From assembly GCF_040812395.1 (NCBI RefSeq), contig NZ_JBFNXH010000002.1, positions 248,001 to 312,000 of the forward strand: a stretch of DNA of 64,000 nucleotides, in the 5' to 3' direction. The notes under the pieces were generated by a model. The model did not search any database, was not told the origin of the DNA, and saw only the letters and a list, made by a program, of their open reading frames with translations. This stretch comes from Paenibacillus_E sp040812395. GTDB lineage: Bacteria > Bacillota > Bacilli > Paenibacillales > NBRC-103111. The translations under genes were made by a program, and so were the position numbers. Positions 8,181 through 17,386 of this stretch are shown piece by piece; the first letter of the stretch is position 1; every line of letters starts with the position of its first letter.

Positions 8181-9731
8181 TTGCCTTTGAGAAGAAAATC
8201 GAATAAGAGACGATTAATTTTGTGTATCGGGGCCATTTGTCAGCTTGCCCTCGGGACGGTTATCATCCCCCAACAGGCCAGATCTGCTGAGCCTTCCCAG
8301 CTCATTCAACTTCAGCTAGACAATAGTGCGGCCAGTGTGAATGGCCGTAAAGTTGAACTGCCTGCTCCTCCAAGGCTCATGAATAATGTGACCATGGTGC
8401 CGTTACGTTTTGTCAGTGAGGCTTTGGGTTCGGATTTATCATGGGATGATGTGACTCGCACGATAACGCTAAGCATTCCTTCCAAGAGAATCCAACTGAC
8501 CATCGAGCAGAATGAAGCGTTGATAGATGGTACAAGAGTGCCTTTAGACACCCCGGCATCGATCATCAATGACACTACGATGGTACCGTTGCGGTTTATA
8601 GCGGAACAATTCGGCCAACAGGCCACCTTCGATCCCCAGACAAGGTCCATTACTATCACTCCTTTGCTCAAAAAGGAAAGCCCGGACCCACTACCCAAGC
8701 CTGTAGAAAAGAAGCGTCTGGAGCGGCCTATTGTAAAAAATTTGACAACGGATATTACTTTAGGCAAAGGCAAAGTACTTTTTACAGGGGCACAAAGTAG
8801 CTGGGAAATTCTGAGCATAGTTATCGATAAGAATCATCGAGTTTATTATTTGGATTATGATAAATATTTTGATTATGGAGGAAAATTCGGGACATTCAGT
8901 ATCAAGATGTATGACCCTAAGGTTGGCAAGACTGTCAGTACCTTATATTACAACCAATACAGATTTAAGTTTACGTACGAAGATCATGCGCACCAAACGC
9001 AAACCTTTAATTCTGAAGATGTATATCCGGTTAAGCTATTTTACAATGAAGCCACGGATCAAGTTTACTTGTTCGGTGACAGCCTGAACCCACATGTGAA
9101 AGGAATCCTCATCTATGAGATTCTTCCTGAGGTGCACCATGTATCCTTGCAGGAAACAGATATGAATTTCCGGCTCAATCAGAATTTCATGTCAACCACA
9201 GACGGCAAGAAGTTCTATTATAGCGATGTATACCACCATAAGCTGTATTCGATTGACAACGGAGTATCGATGCCGAAGCTTAGTGACGCCACAGTCCTCA
9301 AACGAGACAGCAACCTCATCTCACTAGTCAAAGACGGACAAACTTACTTATTGGACTCCTGGGCAAATGCGATCTATACCATTCGTGAAGATAAGTTTCA
9401 GAAGGTGGCGGAGCTGAAAACGAGCAACATCATATCTGCGGTTTCGGCTAACGGTTATTTTTATTTATGCGATGGATCCAACATATATCGGGTAACTCCA
9501 GAGGGGAAAATTGAAAATTATATAAACTTCGAGTCGCTTTCTTATCATAAGGGTCAATATGACCCTGTTACGCAAACCTATGATGAGGAGGTATACAATA
9601 CCAAATCCAATCCATATAATGAGTTACGGCCTATTTTCGTCAATATGTCAACTCGCTTTGCTGTTGACAGTGATGGCAATGTCGTCATGTATGATGGAAA
9701 CATTCTTAGGCAGATTCAAGTGTATCCATAA
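8181..9731 (+). CDS. Secreted protein with copper-amine-oxidase-like N-terminal (stalk) domains
   Basis: 516 aa. TTG start behind GAGGGG. A basic N-terminus (MPLRRKSNKRR) and hydrophobic segment end at ARSAEP, a likely signal-peptidase site. Two tandem Cu_amine_oxidN1 repeats follow, each with the hallmark (N)xTMVPLRFVxExxG: MVPLRFVSEALGSDLSWD at about residues 73-90 and MVPLRFIAEQFGQQATFD at about 133-150. The remaining roughly 340 residues form many short beta segments with aromatic repeats (YYLDYDKYFDYGG, LYYNQYRF, FYYSDVYHHKLYSID), suggesting a beta-propeller-like sensor. Proteins of this type are abundant in Paenibacillus surfaces; the repeats are structural, not enzymatic. Exact role unknown. 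Confidence 0.8.
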   Translation: MPLRRKSNKRRLILCIGAICQLALGTVIIPQQARSAEPSQLIQLQLDNSAASVNGRKVELPAPPRLMNNVTMVPLRFVSEALGSDLSWDDVTRTITLSIPSKRIQLTIEQNEALIDGTRVPLDTPASIINDTTMVPLRFIAEQFGQQATFDPQTRSITITPLLKKESPDPLPKPVEKKRLERPIVKNLTTDITLGKGKVLFTGAQSSWEILSIVIDKNHRVYYLDYDKYFDYGGKFGTFSIKMYDPKVGKTVSTLYYNQYRFKFTYEDHAHQTQTFNSEDVYPVKLFYNEATDQVYLFGDSLNPHVKGILIYEILPEVHHVSLQETDMNFRLNQNFMSTTDGKKFYYSDVYHHKLYSIDNGVSMPKLSDATVLKRDSNLISLVKDGQTYLLDSWANAIYTIREDKFQKVAELKTSNIISAVSANGYFYLCDGSNIYRVTPEGKIENYINFESLSYHKGQYDPVTQTYDEEVYNTKSNPYNELRPIFVNMSTRFAVDSDGNVVMYDGNILRQIQVYP

Positions 9732-9851
9732 GAGCATCCATTTTACCATGAAGAAGTGGATGGCAGAAAAAGTGTCAAAGTGGTTGATGAGTTTCCTGTC
9801 CCTTTCCTATATACTTATAGAATAAATATATAGAGAAATGGCGGTTTTCTT

Positions 9852-10070
9852 ATGAGCATGTACGTTTATTATGCGATATTTTCAATTATCCTGTTATTTG
9901 GTGTAGTCGCCACCTTTATGGTTGGTTTTTCTCGAAAAAATCAAGAAGGCGACCCCACTTATTTCCAAAAAACGGGGCGGAAATGGATCCGTCTCACGGC
10001 TTTGTATGTCATCGCGATTGCAGCGGGACTATTTGCTTTGCTGGCTTATATACAAAGCTCGAACGGATAA
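9852..10070 (+). CDS. Small two-helix membrane protein, unknown function
   Basis: 72 aa. Helix one is YYAIFSIILLFGVVATFMVGF and helix two is LYVIAIAAGLFALLAYI, separated by a charged loop (SRKNQEGDPTYFQKTGRKW). The topology suggests both ends outside or both inside. The ribosome binding site is weak; ATG 9858 is an alternative start. It lies 120 bp after the secreted protein and is closed by a shared terminator, so it may belong to the same transcript. I recognise no family beyond small membrane proteins of Bacillota. Confidence 0.6.
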   Translation: MSMYVYYAIFSIILLFGVVATFMVGFSRKNQEGDPTYFQKTGRKWIRLTALYVIAIAAGLFALLAYIQSSNG

Positions 10071-10074
10071 AAGA

Positions 10075-10116
10075 GACCACGTTTTCGCGACCGAATGCGA
10101 AGCGTGGTCCTTTTTA
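10075..10116 (+). terminator. Terminator between convergent genes
   Basis: Stem GACCACG...CGTGGTC, extended inside by TTCGC/GCGAA, followed by TTTTT. It ends at the stop of the minus-strand MocR gene. Confidence 0.8.
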
Positions 10117-11550
10117 TTTACTATGGGCGCGCAAAGCATCATATAGGTGTGTAAGACCTGGGATCATTTCTTCTATACGGGGTCTTGCAAAGCTGATGCG
10201 CATACAACTAGTCTGAGAACCATAAACACTGCCCGGTACGAAAAGAACGCCCCGTTTGATCGCTTCATCCAGCAGTTTGAAATCATCGATCTCTCGATTG
10301 ATTTTACACCAGAGGTTAAGTCCGCCTTGCGGTGGGGTATAGGTGATGTAATCGCCTATAATTTGCTGTACCCCCCGTATCAGCTCGTTTCTTTTCTCAA
10401 CTAAACCTTTCCGTACCCGATGAATTTGGCTCTCAAAATGGCCTTCTCTAATAAACTGATTGGCGACCCATTGGGGGATGGAGCTTAAACCGAAATCCAT
10501 CTGCTGCCGGGCATCCGTTAAGCGGCTTACAACAGCCTGAGGGGCAATCAGCCAGCCAATCCGTAGCCCGGAAGCTGCAATTTTGGACATTGAACCGATA
10601 TAGAGGACATTGCCGGATTTATCTAACGATTTCAAAGTGGGCGGAGGGTTTCCGTCAAAAGCCGTCAAGGTGAAAGGGTCGTCTTCGACAATTGGGATGC
10701 CGAGTTCCGAGGCAATCTCCAGTAATCGGATTCTTCGCTCTGTTGTCATTACGCAACCTGTAGGATTTTGAAAGTTTGGGTTTAAAAAAAGCATGCGAAT
10801 TCTGTGCTGACGGTATAAAGTAAGGATATCCTCAGGATTAATTCCTTGCTCATCGACAGGTAAACGAAATAATCGGAGCCCTGCTGATTGAAACATGGGC
10901 AGCGAATAACAATAAGAAGGATCTTCGATGGCGACAGCATCGCCTGGACTAAGCAGGCACTGTGTGATCAAATACAAGGATTGCTGGGAACCAGCGGTAA
11001 TTAAAATCGACGAGTCTGTGCTATGGATACGAAGATGCTGCTCTAGAAACGTAACCAGAGTTTCCCTTAAAGGGGAGTAGCCTTGAGGATCCTCGTAGCC
11101 GAGCTGCTCTCGAAAGGGCTGCTTTTGCAAAAGTTCCCGCACAATCTCGTTCGGAAATAAATCGTCAGATAATTCGCCGCTCGCAAAGTCGATGATACCT
11201 GTGCCTTTGCGCAGCTCCTCGCGAATACGGCGGATGAAAGGAAGATTCGGAAGGAAGGTGCCGCCTTCCACATAGGTTTTCCAGTTAGGCGTCTGTTTGG
11301 GGGATATGCCCCACTTGTGTGTAGTAACCCGGGTGCCGCTGCCTTTGGCACTTTCTACAATGCCGGATGCGCGCAGCATTTCATACGCATTTACAACCGT
11401 GCTTCGGTTTACGCCAAGGTTGTCGGCTAATTTTCTTTCCGATGGCAGAACACTGCCTGGTGGAAATTCACCAAACGAAATCCTGCGCTGGGTGTATTCC
11501 GCTATCTGTTGATAGATGGGTTTTTTACTTGATCGGTCTGGTTTCCACAT
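10114..11550 (-). CDS. MocR-type regulator (GntR HTH fused to class-I aminotransferase fold)
   Basis: 478 aa. Residues about 10-80 form a GntR winged helix (PIYQQIAEYTQRRI, LPSERKLADNLGVNRSTVVNAYEML). A fold-type-I PLP domain follows, with LFLNPNFQNPTGCVM, VEDDPFTLTAFDG and the PLP lysine in SMSKIAASGLRIGW. MocR proteins use PLP or a PLP-amino-acid adduct as effector and normally control a divergent neighbour. Here the divergent gene is the HemD-like gene at 11694, about 140 bp away, so that gene and its own are the likely targets. No catalytic aminotransferase role need be assumed. Confidence 0.9.
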   Translation of the reverse strand: MWKPDRSSKKPIYQQIAEYTQRRISFGEFPPGSVLPSERKLADNLGVNRSTVVNAYEMLRASGIVESAKGSGTRVTTHKWGISPKQTPNWKTYVEGGTFLPNLPFIRRIREELRKGTGIIDFASGELSDDLFPNEIVRELLQKQPFREQLGYEDPQGYSPLRETLVTFLEQHLRIHSTDSSILITAGSQQSLYLITQCLLSPGDAVAIEDPSYCYSLPMFQSAGLRLFRLPVDEQGINPEDILTLYRQHRIRMLFLNPNFQNPTGCVMTTERRIRLLEIASELGIPIVEDDPFTLTAFDGNPPPTLKSLDKSGNVLYIGSMSKIAASGLRIGWLIAPQAVVSRLTDARQQMDFGLSSIPQWVANQFIREGHFESQIHRVRKGLVEKRNELIRGVQQIIGDYITYTPPQGGLNLWCKINREIDDFKLLDEAIKRGVLFVPGSVYGSQTSCMRISFARPRIEEMIPGLTHLYDALRAHSK

Positions 11551-11693
11551 CAGTTTTCATCACCTTTAAAAAAAGTATGCCAGATACGTAGAAGAATTAA
11601 GCACATTTAGTATATCATTTAGGAGAAAGTAGCGTTTGGATTCGTTGGAGTCTTGTGTTCCAATTTGATGAACGAAGAGGGGGTTTCAAGAGA

Positions 11694-12503
11694 GTGGGGA
11701 AACTGAACGGCAAGAAGATCGCCATTGCTGGATCTAGAAAAACAGAGGAAATGAGCTCGTTAATTGAAAAGCAGGGAGGCATCCCTGTGATACGGCCTTT
11801 ACAGGGCCTCTTGTATTTTGATGAGTCTGCGGTAAAGCAAGAGCTGTTATTTTGCGTGAATCATCAAGTGGATTGGTTTATTTTTACGACAGGCACCGGA
11901 ACAGAGCCGCTGCTTGATGCGGCGGAGAGTTTGGGAATCCGTACGGCTGTGTTGCAAAAAATGAAAGAGGCGAAGGTGGCGGCACGCGGATACAAGACCT
12001 ATGCCTTGCTAAAGAGACTGGATATCCTGCCTGAAATCGTCGATGAGGACGGCACGATGCAAGGGTTAATCAGCAACTTGAGTTCCTGCGATTTTTCCGG
12101 CAAAACCGTAGCTGTACAATTACATGGCGAACCGCAGCCCACTTTAATTCAATTTTTGGAGGAGCGTGGGGCGAACGTCATTCAACTGCTGCCCTATCGA
12201 CATATCCAACCGGAATCGTCCATCCTTGAGGCATTGTGCCATGAGCTTGCGACACATACGATTCATGCGATTTGTTTCACTACTGCGGTGCAAGTGAAGT
12301 ATTTATTTGAATATGCGAGAGATCAAGGCATTGTGGACGCGGTGCGTGAAGCGTTCACCACAGGTGTTCACGCTGTAGCGGTCGGCAAGGTAACCGCCGA
12401 AGCATTGAGAGACGAGGGCGTGAACCGTGTTATCGTACCGGAAAGCGAGCGGATGGGCGCTATGATCATTGAATTAGTGAAGCATTATGCCGGTGAGGAG
12501 TAA
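11694..12503 (+). CDS. Uroporphyrinogen-III synthase family protein (HemD-like)
   Basis: About 269 aa with the bilobal HemD fold: KKIAIAGSRKTEEMSSLIEKQG at the start of lobe 1, FTTGTGTEPLL, a second lobe from about residue 120 (GKTVAVQLHGEPQP), ICFTTAVQVKYLFEYA, and VAVGKVTAEALRDEGV near the end. The family closes and inverts hydroxymethylbilane to uroporphyrinogen III in tetrapyrrole synthesis. No other heme genes are near, so it is probably a stand-alone paralogue whose substrate is not certain. GTG 11694 is chosen because AGAGGGGG lies about 10 nt upstream and the fold starts at once; GTG 11655 is possible. Divergent from a MocR regulator that may control it. Confidence 0.78.
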   Translation: MGKLNGKKIAIAGSRKTEEMSSLIEKQGGIPVIRPLQGLLYFDESAVKQELLFCVNHQVDWFIFTTGTGTEPLLDAAESLGIRTAVLQKMKEAKVAARGYKTYALLKRLDILPEIVDEDGTMQGLISNLSSCDFSGKTVAVQLHGEPQPTLIQFLEERGANVIQLLPYRHIQPESSILEALCHELATHTIHAICFTTAVQVKYLFEYARDQGIVDAVREAFTTGVHAVAVGKVTAEALRDEGVNRVIVPESERMGAMIIELVKHYAGEE

Positions 12504-12527
12504 AGAGGAACGATAAGGATTTGCCGC

Positions 12528-12577
12528 GGGGAAGCTCAACATCGACCATGGGTTGAATGGGCTTCCCCTTTGATTTT
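12528..12577 (+). terminator. Rho-independent terminator
   Basis: GGGGAAGC / GCTTCCCC with inner TCAAC/GTTGA pairing, then a T-rich tail. Closes the HemD-like gene. Confidence 0.72.
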
Positions 12578-12635
12578 GGCACAGTCGGAATAAGGTGCTG
12601 CTTTCGAGCGGTGTTTTAAACGAAGGCACGAACAA

Positions 12636-12693
12636 TTGACAAAATAAGGAGCAAGAAGTAGAATTTTATTACAAAAACTTAAACGTTTAAGTT
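12636..12693 (+). promoter_or_regulatory. Promoter with 18-bp perfect palindromic operator ahead of the esterase pair
   Basis: TTGACA (12636), 17-bp spacer, TAGAAT (12659-12664), then at 12676-12693 the perfect palindrome AACTTAAACGTTTAAGTT. The palindrome overlaps the expected first transcribed bases, so bound protein would block transcription. The central CG dyad is like LacI/GalR-family sites; no LacI gene is in the window. Confidence 0.75.
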
Positions 12694-12710
12694 AAGAGGG
12701 AGATGGGGAA

Positions 12711-14033
12711 ATGGAAGCTAATATCGTTACACTTCGGGATGTTCCATCGGACATTCTTGGCTACAGCCGAGACATTTTCGTGTATGTGCCGCCTTCTTAT
12801 TACACAAACCCGGATCTGCGTTATCCGGTTGTCTATGCGCAGGACGGGCAACATATATTTAAAGCTGACTCGCAGGGTGAGTCGTGGGATTTGCAGCATA
12901 CCGCGGATCGTTTAATAAGCGAAGAATGGTTGCAAGAGGTTATTATCGTTGGCGTATCATCCATTGCGCGCAAACGGGCAGCTGAGTATTTTCATCCTAA
13001 AGATGGGATCGGCGAGCTGTATCGGATGGAGTTGCATGGCGATTTGTATGAAAAATTCCTGATCGAGGAAGTAAAGCCTCGAATTGATCGGGAATTCCGG
13101 ACGATGCCGGGTCGGGAGCATTCAGCCATTCTTGGATCATCTGCTGGAGGGCTTGTTTCTTATCACATTGGCTTCCGTCGTCCGGACGTATTCAGCCGTA
13201 TCGGAATTCTGTCTCCCTTTTTCGTACATGTTAACGTGAATGAAATGAGTAGTAGAGAAGCGGACTGGACTGAGCTGAAGCTGTACAATGAATGTAATCA
13301 AAAACCTGATGTGCGGGTTTGGCTCGATATGGGCGGAGCCGAAGGGACCATCTTGACCCGGCATGCCCGCGAAGTTGCCGATCGAATGATCACAAGCGGT
13401 TTCACACCCGGGAATGATCTGATCTTTCTGCATGATCCGCAAGCGGGACATACTCAGTTCGATTGGGGCAAACGGGTGAGTGCGACGCTGCTTTATTTCT
13501 TCGGACGCAGGGGGACTCCGCGAAGTTTGGAAATCATCGGCAGGAAGACTGTTGGGGTGAATGAAAGGGGAGTTCGCCTATATGCAAATGTGACATACGA
13601 CTCCGGTTTCCGCATGAGCCTGCTTGATGCCGCTTATTCCGTGGATAGGCCAGAACGGCTCTCCATATACGAAGACGGCACTTTGCTGCCCAAAGATGAG
13701 GGGACAGCGAAAGTTACCGTCCAGTATGGCGGTTTGGAAGCCTCCTGCGAATTGCAAATCGTTCCATTTTTAGCGGAAATGGTAGAACTGGAGGTCAAGG
13801 TGGAAGTACCGGGAAATACGCCTTCGGATGCAAGTATTCATGCGGGGTTTCCTTTGCCTAAAGTGGAGGAAGGACTGTACCGGGGACGGTTTCGGCTTCC
13901 GCGCGATTTAATTTTTGATGTGAAAGTATCGCGAGGGTTTGGCAGCAATGAGAAGAGGGCGTCGAATCGAAGATTCGCAACTACGCATGACCAGAAACTG
14001 CATTTTGTTGTAAAGGAATGGGAGGAACAATGA
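12711..14033 (+). CDS. Esterase D / enterochelin-esterase-like hydrolase with Ig-like tail (paralogue 1)
   Basis: 440 aa. The alpha/beta hydrolase domain (PF00756 type) opens with YSRDIFVYVPPSYYTNPDLR and VVYAQDGQHIF. The nucleophile is Ser144 in G-S-S-A-G, and a late His lies in AGHTQFDWG. After about residue 290 comes a BIG2-like beta domain (LSIYEDGTLLPKDEGTAKVT) and a second beta domain of about 80 aa. No signal peptide, so cytoplasmic. The start has GAGGGAGATGGGG just ahead. The next gene overlaps by 4 nt and is a paralogue. In this family, targets include sugar esters, siderophore esters and S-formylglutathione; nothing here fixes the substrate. Confidence 0.85.
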   Translation: MEANIVTLRDVPSDILGYSRDIFVYVPPSYYTNPDLRYPVVYAQDGQHIFKADSQGESWDLQHTADRLISEEWLQEVIIVGVSSIARKRAAEYFHPKDGIGELYRMELHGDLYEKFLIEEVKPRIDREFRTMPGREHSAILGSSAGGLVSYHIGFRRPDVFSRIGILSPFFVHVNVNEMSSREADWTELKLYNECNQKPDVRVWLDMGGAEGTILTRHAREVADRMITSGFTPGNDLIFLHDPQAGHTQFDWGKRVSATLLYFFGRRGTPRSLEIIGRKTVGVNERGVRLYANVTYDSGFRMSLLDAAYSVDRPERLSIYEDGTLLPKDEGTAKVTVQYGGLEASCELQIVPFLAEMVELEVKVEVPGNTPSDASIHAGFPLPKVEEGLYRGRFRLPRDLIFDVKVSRGFGSNEKRASNRRFATTHDQKLHFVVKEWEEQ

Positions 14034-15373
14034 CTGAAGCAAGTGTCGGCAGCCGCTTGGTGCATATCCGTTCCTTCCCATCCAAGTCGCTTGGCAATGA
14101 GCGAGGCCTGACCATTTATCTTCCTCCCCAGTACGATGCTCATCAAGAGCGGCGTTACCCGGTGCTTTATTTGCATGATGGACAGCAAGTGTTCGAGTCA
14201 AGCCCTTTCTCAGGCTCCTCTTGGCATCTACGGGAAACCACCGATCAGCTTATTGCAAGCGGCAGGATACAGCCGATTATCATGGTTGGCATCTATAATC
14301 AGGGGCTAGAAAGATTGAATGAATTTGCTCATCCCACTGGAGAATCCGGTATAGAGGGCGCTTCTGATATTGATTGCAGGGGAGAGCGGTATGAACAATT
14401 CCTCGTTCACGAACTGAAGCCTTATATCGATCAGTCTTTTCGAACGCTTTCGGGTCGAGAACATACGGCTCTGCTTGGATCTTCAATGGGCGGCCTTATC
14501 ACCTATCATATTGGCTTTCGAAATCCGGATGTATTTTCGATGCTGGGCATGATGTCGCCTTATTTCATTCGACTTGATCTGAACTCCATGCGGGAAATTG
14601 CTTTTTACAACAAGCTTCCTTATCGAAAGGACATGTTGGTTTGGATGGATATCGGGGAAGCGGAGGCCAATATTCTTGTGCGCCATGTCCGAAGTGTTGC
14701 CGAGGAGCTGATTGGCGACGGTTTTGTCCCAGGACAAAATCTGATGTACTACGAGGTTCCGGGCGCAGCTCATACCGAATCGGATTGGGCATTCCGCGTG
14801 AAATGCCCGCTGCTTTATTTTTTTGGTGAAGTGGGCAAGCCCGTCTCGGTTGAATTATATGGGAGAAAAGTGCTCGGATTGATGGGAATGACTGTAAAAG
14901 CGAATCCTGTCGTGACTTTCGACAGCGGCTTTGTCATGACGAGTTTATCGGGTGCCTATACCGTGCGTGATGCGGGATTGCTGACGGTGGGCACCGACGG
15001 AACAATAGTTCCCCATGAACTCGGGGATACGGAAATCACCCATTCTCAGGGAGCTGTTTCTTGTAAAAGTAAATACGCCATCATCCCGAGATTAGAGGCT
15101 TATGTCCGGCTTCACTTGCAAATCTCCGTACCCAAAGAAACGAAGACAAATGGCTTTGTGTTTGTAGGGCGGCTTGCGGTCCCGCTGATCTCGGAACAAG
15201 TCTATGGGGGGATATTTTCGCTGCCGCGGGACATTGTATTTCGCTTCAAGATCACGACGGATACCGGCATTCATGAGAGCAATTCTACGGGGACGACCCG
15301 ATCTTATCGGATGTTGCGAGTAGATGAGGATATGGAAGTCCAATATGAGGTGGAGGCATGGGAGAAGCGGTAG
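14030..15373 (+). CDS. Esterase D / enterochelin-esterase-like hydrolase with Ig-like tail (paralogue 2)
   Basis: 447 aa and the same layout as its upstream neighbour: LTIYLPPQYDAHQERRYP, VLYLHDGQQVF, nucleophile Ser152 in G-S-S-M-G, late His in GAAHTESDWA, then a BIG2-like segment (GLLTVGTDGTIVPHELG) and a final beta domain. The start at 14030 overlaps the previous stop as ATGA, with GGAGG a few bases ahead, so the two are translationally coupled. The two proteins are clearly diverged, so the duplication is old, and both keep the active-site residues. They may act on related esters or form a hetero-oligomer. Confidence 0.85.
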   Translation: MTEASVGSRLVHIRSFPSKSLGNERGLTIYLPPQYDAHQERRYPVLYLHDGQQVFESSPFSGSSWHLRETTDQLIASGRIQPIIMVGIYNQGLERLNEFAHPTGESGIEGASDIDCRGERYEQFLVHELKPYIDQSFRTLSGREHTALLGSSMGGLITYHIGFRNPDVFSMLGMMSPYFIRLDLNSMREIAFYNKLPYRKDMLVWMDIGEAEANILVRHVRSVAEELIGDGFVPGQNLMYYEVPGAAHTESDWAFRVKCPLLYFFGEVGKPVSVELYGRKVLGLMGMTVKANPVVTFDSGFVMTSLSGAYTVRDAGLLTVGTDGTIVPHELGDTEITHSQGAVSCKSKYAIIPRLEAYVRLHLQISVPKETKTNGFVFVGRLAVPLISEQVYGGIFSLPRDIVFRFKITTDTGIHESNSTGTTRSYRMLRVDEDMEVQYEVEAWEKR

Positions 15374-15491
15374 CAGCTTGTAACTAAGGCGGAAATTGTA
15401 GGTGAAAAAAAGGTTGGCAGAATCGATGTGATGATCGCCTGCTCAACCGTTTTTGTGGTATCTGTCATCGCTCTCTTGAAGAAAGCGAAAG

Positions 15492-16283
15492 TTACTCGTT
15501 TAGCGCGCTTGCGTTTTCCGCTGCGATCGTGTCTGCGACTTCCAGGATTATCGGGCAATGATCGCTGCCTGTAATATGGGCGTCGATTTGCGCGTCGATG
15601 AGCAGCGGAGCCAGTCTTGAAGATGCGATGAAATAATCGATTCGCCAGCCTACGTTCCGTTCTCTCACCTTCGGCATATTGGACCACCAGGTGTATGCAT
15701 CAGTCTGTTCGGGATAGAAGTGTCTAAATGTATCGATAAAGCCTGCATCTAGCAAATCGGTCATTTTCCCGCGTTCCTCCAGCGTAAATCCGGAGTTATT
15801 GCGGTTGGCTTTCGCATTTTTAATATCAATTTCTTGGTGGGCTACATTCAGGTCTCCACAAAAAATAACAGGTTTATGGGCGTCCAACTGCTTCATGTAG
15901 TTTCGAAACCGATCTTCCCATTCCAGTCTGTAATCCAGTCTTGCCAGATCCCGTTTTGCATTGGGCGTGTACACGGTAATGAAATAAAAGGTTTCGAATT
16001 CAAGTGTAAGGATACGACCTTCTGGTTCTTCATCCTCTTCGATGCCATAGCGTACCGAAATCGGCTTGATTTTCGTGAAGACGGCAGTTCCGGAATACCC
16101 CTTTTTCACTGCATAATTCCAATACTGTTGATAGTCCTCGCCATAATCAAGCTGAATTTGGCCTTCTTGCAATTTGGTCTCTTGCACACAAAATATATCT
16201 GCATGGACCTCTGCAAAGTAGTCGTTAAATCCTTTGTTTACACATGCTCTTAACCCGTTGACATTCCAGGATACCAGCTTCAA
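15492..16283 (-). CDS. xth: Exodeoxyribonuclease III (AP endonuclease)
   Basis: About 263 aa. Motifs of the ExoIII/APE1 family in order: LKLVSWNVNGLRACV, IFCVQETKLQ (metal-binding Glu), VIFCGDLNVAH (Asp, Asn), VGWRIDYFIAS, and GSDHCPIILEV (catalytic Asp-His pair). It cuts DNA 5' to abasic sites and trims 3' ends during base excision repair. The frame continues 25 codons upstream, but TTG 16283 begins exactly at the conserved first strand with AAGGAGA 12 nt ahead, so it is preferred. The C-terminal tail after the last motif is slightly longer than usual. It is transcribed alone, convergent with the esterase pair. Confidence 0.93.
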   Translation of the reverse strand: MKLVSWNVNGLRACVNKGFNDYFAEVHADIFCVQETKLQEGQIQLDYGEDYQQYWNYAVKKGYSGTAVFTKIKPISVRYGIEEDEEPEGRILTLEFETFYFITVYTPNAKRDLARLDYRLEWEDRFRNYMKQLDAHKPVIFCGDLNVAHQEIDIKNAKANRNNSGFTLEERGKMTDLLDAGFIDTFRHFYPEQTDAYTWWSNMPKVRERNVGWRIDYFIASSRLAPLLIDAQIDAHITGSDHCPIILEVADTIAAENASALNE

Positions 16284-16396
16284 ATCTCTTCCATCTCCTT
16301 GCTGCTTCAGTTTCTTTCTGCTAGTATACCATATTTCATAGTAGCCGCTTGGCAGCATGTATTTTTATAGATAAAGATTGCCTATACCGCAGTAGA

Positions 16397-16443
16397 TTGA
16401 CAGTACGCATATAATGCGTTATTATTATCTTAAATTAAAGATA
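16397..16443 (+). promoter_or_regulatory. Promoter and inverted-repeat operator of the pirin gene
   Basis: TTGACA, 17-bp spacer, TATTAT (16420-16425). Directly after it lies TATCTTAAATTAAAGATA (16426-16443), with perfect TATCTT/AAGATA arms. The layout and sequence resemble sites of MarR/DUF24-type quinone and thiol stress regulators such as MhqR. A looser second copy (ATCTCAATTTAAAGA) follows at about 16465-16480. Confidence 0.65.
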
Positions 16444-16509
16444 AATCACCAATGTCGGTTATATCTCAATTTAAAGAATCTTTATTTTAAAATATAGGAG
16501 GCGGTTTTT

Positions 16510-17283
16510 ATGCAACCGATGGTATACACACCTGCTATGCAGGCAGTTGGACAATTTGATGGCGGTAAAATAACGGAGCAAAAACCGATCGGTTTTCCTG
16601 GCGAAGGTTCGGTAGTTAAACGAGTCGGCCCTTTATTTTATTGGGCGTGGGCGGAGTCTAATGCGGATGCGCTAATCGGGCTGCACCCTCACCAAGGTTT
16701 TGAAATTATGTCCTACGTGGTTCAAGGAACGGGTGTACATGGAGATACGTTAGGCACGAACTCTACGATTGGAGCAGGCGGCGCACAAGTTATGCAGACC
16801 GGTTCTGGCGTAAGCCATAGGGAACAGTTGGTCAAGGACACAGAGTTGTTCCAAATATGGTTCGAGCCTGAATTGAAAGAGGCTGTCAAAAGACAACCGA
16901 CATACCGGCAATACGCGCATGAAGAGTTCCCTAATCGCAGCGAGCAAGGATATCAAGTGAAAACGGTGATTGGCGAAGGCGCTCCAATCGAGCTGGTGAC
17001 CGATGCCGGCATGTGGGATGTGGAAATTAATCCAGGCGGCGCCTATTCGCACCAGGTTCAATCGGGTTATGTGCTGACGGCTTTGGCGATACGAGGAAAC
17101 GGCAGATGGGCGAACACAGGCGCGCCAACAAGATATGTTGATATCAAGCATAAAGACTTCATCGTCGGGAAAGCCGAGTCGCTTACAACGGTAAACCTCG
17201 AGAACACGGGAGAAGCGAACTTGCGGCTTATCCTGATCGTGGTTCCGGCCGCTGTAGATTATGAATTGTTACGGAAAAGATAA
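16510..17283 (+). CDS. Pirin family protein (bicupin)
   Basis: 257 aa. The N-terminal cupin keeps the metal ligands: HPHQGFE, the His of GTGVHGD, and the HxE of GSGVSHREQ. The C-terminal cupin follows from about residue 150. Bacterial pirins are iron or other metal bicupins; some act as quercetin dioxygenases and they are often induced by electrophile stress. AGGAGG lies 9 nt before the ATG. The promoter carries an inverted repeat suited to a redox or quinone-sensing repressor. Monocistronic. Confidence 0.9.
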   Translation: MQPMVYTPAMQAVGQFDGGKITEQKPIGFPGEGSVVKRVGPLFYWAWAESNADALIGLHPHQGFEIMSYVVQGTGVHGDTLGTNSTIGAGGAQVMQTGSGVSHREQLVKDTELFQIWFEPELKEAVKRQPTYRQYAHEEFPNRSEQGYQVKTVIGEGAPIELVTDAGMWDVEINPGGAYSHQVQSGYVLTALAIRGNGRWANTGAPTRYVDIKHKDFIVGKAESLTTVNLENTGEANLRLILIVVPAAVDYELLRKR

Positions 17284-17386
17284 TATCCCTTAGCTAATGA
17301 ACTAGGTTATAGCCAAACTCTCCGTGCCACTCCCTTAAGGAAATGTGGTAAGTTTAAGCTAAATCAGACTACATTTTCTTTCTGGG

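Noticed and set aside
16284..16358. 25-codon extension of exonuclease III
   Set aside because: The conserved fold begins at the TTG at 16283, which has AAGGAGA ahead; the extension shows no similarity.
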